Notes under the pieces: model-generated
What the model was told of the DNA's origin: nothing
The model's input: only the letters and a program-made list of their open reading frames with translations
Database searches by the model: none
Shown: positions 6,388 through 12,618 of the stretch, in pieces
How positions within the stretch are numbered: the stretch's first letter is position 1
Layout: every line of letters starts with the position of its first letter
NCBI GenBank assembly: GCA_023228875.1
Contig: JALOAG010000024.1
Coordinates: 1-12,829, forward strand
Direction of reading: 5' to 3'
DNA from: Bacteroidia bacterium
GTDB taxonomy: Bacteria; Bacteroidota; Bacteroidia; NS11-12g; UBA955
Length of the DNA: 12,829 bases
Made by a program: the position numbers and the translations under genes

Positions 6388-7293
6388 TTGTCAAAGAAAA
6401 AAAATATTTCCATTTTTCAACCATTTGATTTTAAAAATCAATTTGTTGACTTAACTATATATCAAGAAGGATGGAAAGAAAGTGTAAACAATTTTTTCAT
6501 TCACGCTCTTGACGACAAAACTATAAATCTACAACTGCCCTTACCTCCGCATAAAAAAACAGTGAACGATTTTTTCATTGTTACTGACGGTTATGCAAAA
6601 AGACAAGTCGGTATCAATTCTTATGAGATTCACAAAAACGAATTATTGGTTGTACCGCAACTGCAAGTTACTACTACCGACTTCTATTCAGAAGATATAA
6701 ATGGTTTTTATTGCCATTTTTCTAATGATTTTCTTGCTGATAATTCGCTTTTGCTAAATTGGCAATTGACAAATGGTCAATTAAATAAAATAATAATAGA
6801 GAAAGATAAAACGGAACGAATCTGTCAATTACTTAAAATAATCAATAACCTTTATAGAGATAATTGGAAACAAAATAATAATCTAATTGCTCAATATTTA
6901 CGGACTGTCATTACAGAAATAAGTTTTAAGAAAATAAAAATAAATCCCGAAAAAATCAGTAAAAAACAAAATATAGCATTAGATTACATAAGATTGATTA
7001 ATGCCAATTTAGATAAAAGATATACCATTGGCGAATTGGCAGAAAAATTACATATTACACCAAATCATCTGAATAAAACCATAAAAAATCACTTGGGAAA
7101 ATCAGCTCAATCGGTCTATAATGAAATTTTGTTACAAGAAGCCAAAGTACTACTATTACAAACCTCAAAAGACATAAGCGAAATTGCTTTTGAGTTGGGA
7201 TTTAGTGATTTATCTTACTTTGGTAAGTTTTTTAAAAAACTATCTAAACAAACCCCATTAGAATATCGGAAAATGATTGAAAAATACCAATAA
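6388..7293 (+). CDS. AraC-family transcriptional regulator, cassette 8
   Basis: A 301-aa protein, best read from TTG 6388, 38 nt after the cassette boundary; no in-frame ATG lies near. The N-terminal 180 residues are a beta-rich sensing domain with T-D-G-Y-A-K-R-Q-V and a P-Q-L-Q-V strand, as in cupin-like AraC regulators. Residues from about 196 to the end are the AraC DNA-binding domain with two helix-turn-helix units: T-I-G-E-L-A-E-K-L-H-I-T-P-N-H-L-N-K-T-I-K, then D-I-S-E-I-A-F-E-L-G-F-S-D-L-S-Y-F-G-K-F-F-K-K, closing with T-P-L-E-Y-R-K. It is followed, 64 nt later and in the same cassette, by an outer-membrane protein gene, its likely target. A regulator packaged with its target is unusual for a cassette. 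Ligand unknown. The start codon is the least certain part. Confidence 0.9.
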   Translation: MSKKKNISIFQPFDFKNQFVDLTIYQEGWKESVNNFFIHALDDKTINLQLPLPPHKKTVNDFFIVTDGYAKRQVGINSYEIHKNELLVVPQLQVTTTDFYSEDINGFYCHFSNDFLADNSLLLNWQLTNGQLNKIIIEKDKTERICQLLKIINNLYRDNWKQNNNLIAQYLRTVITEISFKKIKINPEKISKKQNIALDYIRLINANLDKRYTIGELAEKLHITPNHLNKTIKNHLGKSAQSVYNEILLQEAKVLLLQTSKDISEIAFELGFSDLSYFGKFFKKLSKQTPLEYRKMIEKYQ

Positions 7294-7303
7294 TTGATTT
7301 GTT

Positions 7304-7339
7304 TTTGCTCTAAAGTGCTGTATTCAAGATTTAATTTTG
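7304..7339 (+). promoter_or_regulatory. Possible Bacteroidota-type promoter inside cassette 8
   Basis: TAATTTTG (7332-7339) fits the TAnnTTTG -7 box of Bacteroidota sigma factors. A TTTG at 7304-7307 could be the -33 box, but the 24-nt spacing is longer than usual. The box lies 18 nt upstream of the ATG at 7358, in the gap between the regulator and the outer-membrane protein gene. Confidence 0.35.
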
Positions 7340-7357
7340 CATAAAACAATTTTAGAT

Positions 7358-8026
7358 ATGAACCATTTCAACAAAGTACTTTTAGGAACAGCCTTATTTA
7401 TGTCAGTTCTTTCAGTTAAAGCACAGGAAACAACGACCCCTGAAACAAAAAATCCACCCATCTTTATGGAAACTTTTGCAGGAGACCGTGCATTAGCTTA
7501 CCAAATGATTATCAATAAAAAATTGCAGAGTGTACCAAAACTTGGTTTCTTTGGTGTTACCAACATCCAACCCGAATGGGGAGAACCTAAAATGAACGAT
7601 TATATGGTTCAGGGAAATTTGACATACAGCATAGTTAGAGGAATTGACTTGTCAAGCGGTTTTATTTGGAATCCAATTGATGGAATCCGACCATCGGCAG
7701 GAGCTATTTTCTCTTATGGCAATCCGAAATTATTAGCGGTTGTAAATCCAAGAGTAGATTTGTCAAAAAATGCAAACTTTGACGCTCTTGCTTTAGTGGA
7801 GTACAAGCCTAAAATAAACGAAAAATTAAATTTATACACAAGAATACAAGGACTTTACACACACAATTTAGGACACGATTATCATAGCAGAAGCTACGTA
7901 ATGCTTCGTGCAGGATTGACTTATAAAGATATTACTTTCGGAGCGGCAGCAAATTTTGATTGGTATGGACCGATGAAAATCAATAAAAATAATTTTGGTG
8001 GATTTGTTGCGGTAAACTTGTTCTAA
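7358..8026 (+). CDS. Outer-membrane beta-barrel-like protein, cassette 8
   Basis: A 222-aa protein. ATG 7358 is preferred over the upstream in-frame TTG 7337 because it gives a clean signal peptide: M-N-H-F-N-K, a hydrophobic core, then S-V-K-A with cleavage after residue 22. The mature part starts with a Thr/Pro-rich stretch and continues as alternating hydrophobic/polar strands rich in Gly and aromatics (N-L-T-Y-S-I-V-R-G-I-D-L-S-S-G-F, A-G-A-I-F-S-Y-G, L-R-A-G-L-T-Y). It ends in F-V-A-V-N-L-F, with the C-terminal Phe typical of proteins assembled by the BAM complex. At this size an 8-10-stranded barrel is plausible. It may be a porin-like or adhesin-like surface protein controlled by the upstream AraC regulator. 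No specific family recognised. Confidence 0.85.
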   Translation: MNHFNKVLLGTALFMSVLSVKAQETTTPETKNPPIFMETFAGDRALAYQMIINKKLQSVPKLGFFGVTNIQPEWGEPKMNDYMVQGNLTYSIVRGIDLSSGFIWNPIDGIRPSAGAIFSYGNPKLLAVVNPRVDLSKNANFDALALVEYKPKINEKLNLYTRIQGLYTHNLGHDYHSRSYVMLRAGLTYKDITFGAAANFDWYGPMKINKNNFGGFVAVNLF

Positions 8027-8039
8027 AAAAAAATACTGC

Positions 8040-8233
8040 ACACAACAAAGCCTTGGCGAAATGCGGGGTTAAGTGCAAAGTTGAACTTTTCTGCATATTA
8101 AGTCGCCAAAGCCAATTTTATTGGCTTTTATTTTTAAATTAGCAAATAGAAATTGGCTTTGGCTTAGTTCGGTCTGAATTGAACTTTCGCTCAATTCAAG
8201 CCCGCACTATCGCCAAGCCTCGAAACGTTAGCT
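8040..8233 (+). other. attC site I, long class
   Basis: Ends cassette 8. Cores ending at 8046 and starting at 8227 are 181 nt apart. CTTGGCGA (8052-8059) pairs with TCGCCAAG (8210-8217). The interior matches sites E and J except for a few changes around the A/T-rich loop. TGCACACAAC (8037-8046) mirrors the cassette start 6350-6359 over 10 bases. Confidence 0.93.
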
Positions 8234-8245
8234 ACAATTTTACAG

Positions 8246-8872
8246 ATGAAATACTACAATCTAACATTTTTTGTATTACTTACTTTCTTGAGCTGTAATA
8301 AAGTTCAAAAGCAAGAATTTACTATATCTGAAAATTTTACTGAATTGGATAGCGTAACTTCAATAATTAACTATTTTGAAATAAATCCTTCTTGGAATTA
8401 TATTAATAATAAAATTGGAAATTGTATAGGGGACACAATTGACTCACAATTAAAAATTAGATTTTCCACGACAGGTACATTATTTCAATCTAATAAATTT
8501 TTGAATTTGAGTTATAAAGATGGTAAATGGAATGCAATAATTGGTAACAAACCATTATTATTAGGAGAATCAGAATATAGCAAAAAAATTGAACCTCTAA
8601 TTGGTTGGGAAAAATTTGAAGATTCTCTTATAAAAATTGATATTAGATCTTTGAAAACTTACGACATAGAACAAAAACGTATAGAAGATACTATGCTAGA
8701 TGGAGAATCGATGGTTATTGAAATAATCACTTCAAATGAATATAAAATATACAGTTTTAATAATCCGAGAAATTTAATTAGTAAATCCAGCGAATCTCAT
8801 TCATTAAAAAAGTTTAAAAGATTGTATGAATTAATAAACCATAATTTTGAGAATCATTACGAAAAACTGTAG
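8246..8872 (+). CDS. Putative lipoprotein, 208 aa, cassette 9
   Basis: Starts at ATG 8246, only 19 nt after the cassette boundary. The signal peptide (M-K-Y-Y-N, hydrophobic core, then T-F-L-S-C) has its lipobox Cys at residue 17. The mature protein is beta-rich, acidic and Ser/Thr-rich, with a W-N-Y-I-N-N-K-I-G-N-C-I-G-D block around residue 50-63. No known family is recognised, and it shows no clear likeness to the lipoprotein of cassette 7. The stop codon TAG (8870-8872) is part of the extended attC core TGTAGCTAAC, so the gene fills the cassette almost completely. Six of nine Asp codons are GAT, in contrast with cassettes 5 and 11. Confidence 0.85.
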   Translation: MKYYNLTFFVLLTFLSCNKVQKQEFTISENFTELDSVTSIINYFEINPSWNYINNKIGNCIGDTIDSQLKIRFSTTGTLFQSNKFLNLSYKDGKWNAIIGNKPLLLGESEYSKKIEPLIGWEKFEDSLIKIDIRSLKTYDIEQKRIEDTMLDGESMVIEIITSNEYKIYSFNNPRNLISKSSESHSLKKFKRLYELINHNFENHYEKL

Positions 8873-9065
8873 CTAACAAAGCCTTGGCGAAATGCGGGGT
8901 TAAGTGCAAAGTTGAACTTTTCTGCATATTAAGTCGCCAAAAGCCAATTTTATTGGCTTTTTAGTTATATTAGCAAATAGAAATTGGCTTTGGCTTAGTT
9001 TCGGTCTGAATTGAACTTTCGCTCAATTCAAGCCCGCACTTGCGCCAAGCCTCGAAACGTTATGC
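8871..9065 (+). other. attC site J, long class
   Basis: Ends cassette 9. Cores ending at 8877 and starting at 9059 are 182 nt apart. CTTGGCG (8883-8889) pairs with CGCCAAG (9043-9049). Nearly identical to site E across the interior. TGTAGCTAAC (8868-8877) mirrors 8227-8236 over 10 bases and contains the stop codon of the lipoprotein gene. Confidence 0.93.
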
Positions 9066-9093
9066 CTCACCCTAAAAGACGACACAACAGACA

Positions 9094-9363
9094 ATGACAA
9101 CAAGGAAAATATTAGGCTATATATTTATTGTGGTTGCAATCATTTTGACACTTGCAATTGTTGGACAGCTTTCTAAATTAATCGGGGCAATATTTGGCGT
9201 TTTTAAAATATTCACGGGTGCTTTGGACAGCTATCAAGTAGGAAAAGTTATTGGGACTGCAATTTATTGGTCATTTCATATCGCATTGACAATTACATTG
9301 TGGATTTATGGAAGACGGTGGATAAGAGACAACAAAACAGAAATTAAAGACAGCAAAAATTGA
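9094..9363 (+). CDS. Small membrane protein, 89 aa, cassette 10
   Basis: ATG start, first gene of a two-gene cassette. There is a hydrophobic segment at about 7-25, a short moderately hydrophobic Gly/Phe-rich stretch at about 29-42, and another membrane segment at about 52-72, followed by a basic, charged tail (G-R-R-W-I-R-D-N-K-T-E). No signal peptide cleavage site or known family. The last codon and stop overlap the next gene's start by 4 nt (TTGA at 9360-9363), a common arrangement for translational coupling, so the two membrane proteins probably act together. Its leader carries AAAAGACGACA (9074-9084), related to the AAAAACGACA word before the genes of cassettes 6 and 7. Confidence 0.8.
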   Translation: MTTRKILGYIFIVVAIILTLAIVGQLSKLIGAIFGVFKIFTGALDSYQVGKVIGTAIYWSFHIALTITLWIYGRRWIRDNKTEIKDSKN

Positions 9364-9803
9364 CAAAAACTCTTCAAATATTATTCATTCTGACACTTGG
9401 ACTAATTCTTATATTTTGGCTTGGTGACCTATTTATGGGGACTCCTGCTGACGTGAGTGACAGAGCAGTGACAGAAGGTTGGGCTAACGACAGAACAATG
9501 TATGAAGCAGAGAAAGTGAAATCAAGACTTTGGACTTTGCTTTATGCTATACCGACAATTATTTTGTTGACAATGACAATTAAGTCCATTAGACAAAAGA
9601 ATGAACTTAAGTTCTATTGGACATTTTTAATCGGCTTGACAATTTTTCAAATACTACCAGTTGCAGGACTTCTAAGCGACAATGCAAATGACCCTCCATT
9701 TATTGTTCCTTTAATCTCGACCTTCTTTTTTATATTCATAAGCGGACAAATATTTTCGGTAATTAGAATTGTAAAACTTACAAAAACGAGACAACCAAAA
9801 TGA
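9360..9803 (+). CDS. Four-segment membrane protein, 147 aa, cassette 10
   Basis: Starts at TTG 9360, overlapping the previous gene's TGA by 4 nt; there is no in-frame ATG before the first membrane segment. Four hydrophobic segments lie at about 5-24, 59-77, 86-104 and 113-134. Between the first two is a soluble loop of about 35 residues with G-T-P-A-D-V-S-D-R and W-A-N-D-R-T-M-Y-E. The C-terminus is short and basic. No catalytic motif or recognised family. With the 89-aa partner it could form a small hetero-oligomeric membrane complex, but this rests only on the gene overlap. About 33 nt of GAC/AAA-rich non-coding sequence follow before the attC core. Confidence 0.8.
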   Translation: MTKTLQILFILTLGLILIFWLGDLFMGTPADVSDRAVTEGWANDRTMYEAEKVKSRLWTLLYAIPTIILLTMTIKSIRQKNELKFYWTFLIGLTIFQILPVAGLLSDNANDPPFIVPLISTFFFIFISGQIFSVIRIVKLTKTRQPK

Positions 9804-9837
9804 CAATTAAACGGACGACAGAAAAAGAAGGGCGAAG

Positions 9838-9969
9838 GCATAACACGGGTTTTGCGTCAGGCGGGGTGACGTGCAAACTTGGAGCTTTGTGCTTCTATTC
9901 AAGTTTAGTGCAGGTTGACAGTTTTGTGTTCCGAAACCCGCCCGAACGCAAAGCCCGGAAACGTTAGCT
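9838..9969 (+). other. attC site K, short class
   Basis: Ends cassette 10. Core spacing exactly 119 nt (9844 to 9963). Arms 9847-9857 and 9946-9956 pair at 10 of 11, and GGCGGG (9860-9865) pairs with CCCGCC (9937-9942). Same arm family as site L. AGGCATAAC (9836-9844) mirrors 9059-9067. Confidence 0.92.
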
Positions 9970-10002
9970 GCAACCTTGACGAACCACGTAACGAAATAGA
10001 AA

Positions 10003-10629
10003 ATGTTTAAAAAAATATTTATTGGCTTTTTAATTTTATGCGGAATTGGACTTGTAATATTTATTGGTTACATATTAATGATTGTTTCTGCTTTTGGCGG
10101 TTTTGACAAAGACTATTCAGTTTCTGAACTAAAAGACAATTTTGAGAAAAACAAAACAGAGATTTACGAATTGAAAAGATATTTCAATGAAATTGTTCCA
10201 AAGAACAGATTTGTTGAAATTGAATTTAGTGACGACAATACACTAGGAAGATTTGGAATTAAAGCGTTAGACTCTACGGCAGGCGACCCAAACGGACCTA
10301 TGTTTTTAGAATGGGACTTGAAAATTAATACTCAACGAATGGACAGCATTATAAAGCCAATGGGATGGACTAGAGAAACATTAAAAACTTTAAAAGAGAA
10401 GTTGGATAGGGCTAACTGCATTCAAATTGAGAGTGGTGAACCTGCAAAAATTGGCTTTCAACGAAGTGGAATGGGAATGTATTCTTTTAATGTTTTTGAC
10501 AAGCCAATTCCTGACAGCTTAAAATTAAATTATAATGACAGTTGCACCTATATTCTAGTAAACGACAGACTTGTTTTAGAATATGGAGGAGGTGCGATTG
10601 GCAGTCAATGTTTTTACAATATGAAATGA
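10003..10629 (+). CDS. Membrane-anchored hypothetical protein, 208 aa, cassette 11
   Basis: ATG start, single gene. A Lys-rich N-terminus (M-F-K-K-I-F) and a long hydrophobic segment (about 6-31) ending in A-F-G-G-F look like an uncleaved signal anchor, since there is neither a lipobox nor a clear AxA site. A mixed alpha/beta domain of about 175 residues, probably extracytoplasmic, follows. Recognisable pieces are an N-F-E-K-N-K-x-E-I-Y-E-L-K helix, E-I-E-F-S-D-D, L-E-W-D-L-K-I and a C-terminal I-L-V-N-D-R-L-V-L-E-Y-G-G-G-A-I-G. Two Cys near the end (about 181 and 204) may form a disulphide. Thirteen of 14 Asp codons are GAC, the strongest bias in the window. Family and function are not recognised. 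Confidence 0.83.
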   Translation: MFKKIFIGFLILCGIGLVIFIGYILMIVSAFGGFDKDYSVSELKDNFEKNKTEIYELKRYFNEIVPKNRFVEIEFSDDNTLGRFGIKALDSTAGDPNGPMFLEWDLKINTQRMDSIIKPMGWTRETLKTLKEKLDRANCIQIESGEPAKIGFQRSGMGMYSFNVFDKPIPDSLKLNYNDSCTYILVNDRLVLEYGGGAIGSQCFYNMK

Positions 10630-10639
10630 GAAAGGCAGC

Positions 10640-10771
10640 AGCTAACACGGGTTTTGCGTCAGGCGGGCTGACGTACAAACTTAGAGCATTGTGCTTCTAA
10701 TAAACTTTAGTAATAAATTGAAGCTTTGTGCTCCGAAACCCGCCCGAACGCAAAGCCCGAAACCGTTAGCG
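10640..10771 (+). other. attC site L, short class
   Basis: Ends cassette 11. Core spacing exactly 119 nt (10646 to 10765). Arms 10648-10659 and 10748-10759 pair at 11 of 12. The left 30 nt are almost the same as site K. GCAGCTAAC (10638-10646) mirrors 9963-9971. Confidence 0.92.
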
Positions 10772-10816
10772 GTCACTTTATTGAAACAAATATAATTAAC
10801 AGCCTGTCAATAGAAT

Positions 10817-11545
10817 ATGAACACTAAAAATATGTTAAACATAGAAATTAGAAGCAAAATTCTTGAATATTCATTAATCATTGAAAAAGCAATTAACGAT
10901 TTACTCAAGTATAATTTGGGATTATTTGTACCTAATGATAATACTAGACTATTTAGCAACAAGGGACAAATTTCACTTCAAAATAAAATTGATTTATTAA
11001 ATGACTTTGGAGTTTTAACAAAAGAGGAAAAATTGAATTTTGAACTTTTGATGATAATAAGAAATAAGTTCATGCACGACTTGGAATGTAACTCTTTTCA
11101 AACTTTATTTGCTCAACTAGATAATGGGATTGTAAATAGATTCAAAAAACATCTCGATGAAGGAGGACTGATTTCTAAAGAAGGCGATTGCTTAAATGCC
11201 TGTATAAATTTAGCTATAAAAAATTTAAAGATTATCGAAAAGAAAATGGAGTTACAGATAATGACTAATCGTAAAAAAGTTGAACTATTCGAAATACAAA
11301 ATAAACAAATAGACTATTATTCTGATTTCACTTATGAGTTATTAAAAGGTATAACAAACGTAATTACAAAGACACGGTCAAATAACCCAGAGGTTGTTAG
11401 TTTTAAAAATGAATTACTGAAAATATTGGAAGAATCATCTCAAAAACTTGACTCTGAAACTCAAACAAATATTTATGAGAATTTTTTAAATTCTGAAGTC
11501 GATTTAAACTCAATTTTCGGAATTAGGAAACAAAATGAAAATTAA
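10817..11545 (+). CDS. Rx4H (HEPN/MtlR-like) hypothetical protein, cassette 12
   Basis: A 242-aa soluble helical protein. ATG 10817 is taken as start; an in-frame ATG at 10832 is an alternative. The N-terminal 100 residues have the plan of mannitol-repressor-like (MtlR) and DUF4145-type HEPN domains: an opening helix (Y-S-L-I-I-E-K-A-I-N-D-L-L), a G-Q-I-S-L-Q-N-K-I-D-L-L linker helix, then I-I-R-N-K-F-M-H-D with R82 and H87 in the Rx4H spacing. The remaining 130 residues are helical and Lys/Glu-rich with no recognised motif. HEPN domains can be RNases or dimerisation modules, and with no partner gene in the cassette neither can be chosen. It is not clearly related in sequence to the other Rx4H protein (cassette 6) beyond the motif. 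Confidence 0.85.
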   Translation: MNTKNMLNIEIRSKILEYSLIIEKAINDLLKYNLGLFVPNDNTRLFSNKGQISLQNKIDLLNDFGVLTKEEKLNFELLMIIRNKFMHDLECNSFQTLFAQLDNGIVNRFKKHLDEGGLISKEGDCLNACINLAIKNLKIIEKKMELQIMTNRKKVELFEIQNKQIDYYSDFTYELLKGITNVITKTRSNNPEVVSFKNELLKILEESSQKLDSETQTNIYENFLNSEVDLNSIFGIRKQNEN

Positions 11546-11555
11546 AAAAGCGAAC

Positions 11556-11687
11556 CGCTAACAAACAAATTGGCAATAGAGCCGATGAAGTGCATCAATT
11601 GGGCTTTTGTGCAAGGTTGAAGAGCAGTAATTCTATTCAACATTTGTGCTAAAAGCGGCTCCATCGCCAATTTGCAACCCGTTAGCG
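11556..11687 (+). other. attC site M, short class, most divergent
   Basis: Ends cassette 12. Core spacing exactly 119 nt (11562 to 11681). Arms CAAATTGGC (11566-11574) and GCCAATTTG (11666-11674) are perfect, and GAGCCG (11579-11584) pairs with CGGCTC (11655-11660). The GCGGGG block of the other short sites is absent. ACCGCTAAC (11554-11562) mirrors 10765-10773. Confidence 0.9.
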
Positions 11688-11835
11688 GTAATTTTACCAA
11701 ACAGAATGTTGAACATAAAAAAATATAATCCGATGAAGCTATAAGTAACTGTCCAAAATATATAAACTTAAACCTTTTCATTGCTTTCAAAAAGTAATGG
11801 AATTTTCTATTATTAACTTTTAAAAATTAGAAAAA

Positions 11836-12618
11836 ATGACACAGTTACAAATGATTAACATAACAAAATCTATAGCTCAATATGACGAAAATGTTTCCGC
11901 TGTTTTTATGTATGGTTCATTTACCAAAAACGAAGGAGACAAATATTCTGACATCGAATTTTACATCTTTGTAAAAAATAAAGAAAATTTCTCGGCAGAA
12001 AAATGGGTAAATCAAATTCATCCTGTGGCTTTATATTTTATAAATGAATATGGAACCGAAGTTGCTATTTTTGAGAATTTGGTCAGAGGAGAATTTCATT
12101 TTTTAAAAACAGAGGAAATTGAAATTATCAAATCTTGGGACGGAATAGTTACATTTAGCGATTTTGACCAAATGAACCTAATCGACAAAGACGGACATTT
12201 AACGAAAACGCTTAATCAAATCAAAACGAAATCGCCCGAAAGAATAACAAATGAAAACATCTTGTGGTTAAGTCAATCATTACTGAATGTTGTACTGACA
12301 ACAAGTAACTTAATTAAGCGAGAGGAATTTGCTCACGCTCATCATAGTTTATCAAACGTTCAGAAATATTTGCTCTGGCTTATTAGAGCAAGAATAAACA
12401 AAACCCAACATTGGGAAAGTCCGACTAAAAGTCTTGAAAAGGATATTGATATGACTTGGTATTCTGCGTATAAAACAATAACATCGGATTTAAATCCTAA
12501 AAACATAATTTTAGCTTTTGAAAACTCATTAAATTTATCGGAGAAACTATTTGACGAACTAAATATTGAAACAAAACTGAACGAAATCCTACACGAAATA
12601 AGAAAAAACTACCGCTAA
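11836..12618 (+). CDS. lnu: Lincosamide nucleotidyltransferase, Lnu(B)/Lnu(F)-like, cassette 13
   Basis: A 260-aa cytoplasmic enzyme with an ATG start. Residues 24-45 hold the nucleotidyltransferase core, F-M-Y-G-S-F-T-K-N-E-G-D-K-Y-S-D-I-E: the G27-S28 signature and D39-x-E41, which bind Mg2+. Then come N-E-Y-G-T-E-V-A-I-F-E-N-L-V-R-G-E-F-H-F (about 70-89), nearly the same as the corresponding block of Lnu(B) and Lnu(F) as I remember them. These enzymes transfer AMP to lincomycin and clindamycin and so inactivate them. The helical C-terminal half (about 130-260) resembles the substrate-binding part of the family. Lnu(F) is itself known as an integron cassette, and a 260-aa Bacteroidota member, Lnu(H) of Riemerella, has been reported, so this may be a close relative. 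Actual lincosamide activity is inferred. A 145-nt leader, long for this array, precedes it. The stop codon lies in the attC core. Confidence 0.9.
   Translation: MTQLQMINITKSIAQYDENVSAVFMYGSFTKNEGDKYSDIEFYIFVKNKENFSAEKWVNQIHPVALYFINEYGTEVAIFENLVRGEFHFLKTEEIEIIKSWDGIVTFSDFDQMNLIDKDGHLTKTLNQIKTKSPERITNENILWLSQSLLNVVLTTSNLIKREEFAHAHHSLSNVQKYLLWLIRARINKTQHWESPTKSLEKDIDMTWYSAYKTITSDLNPKNIILAFENSLNLSEKLFDELNIETKLNEILHEIRKNYR

Noticed and set aside
6128..6424. Minus-strand reading frame of 98 codons over site H
   Set aside because: It covers the attC palindrome and the starts of neighbouring leaders. The similar minus-strand frames at 10487-10678, 11542-11790 and 12615-12818 are also products of attC sequence and genes on the other strand, with no family likeness.
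6269..6454. Plus-strand 61-codon frame with an ATG before the AraC gene
   Set aside because: It starts inside attC site H and overlaps the regulator in another frame, with no protein features.
7337..7357. TTG 7337 as start of the outer-membrane protein
   Set aside because: It would put extra residues before the signal peptide, and the TTG overlaps the TAATTTTG promoter-like box. ATG 7358 is better.
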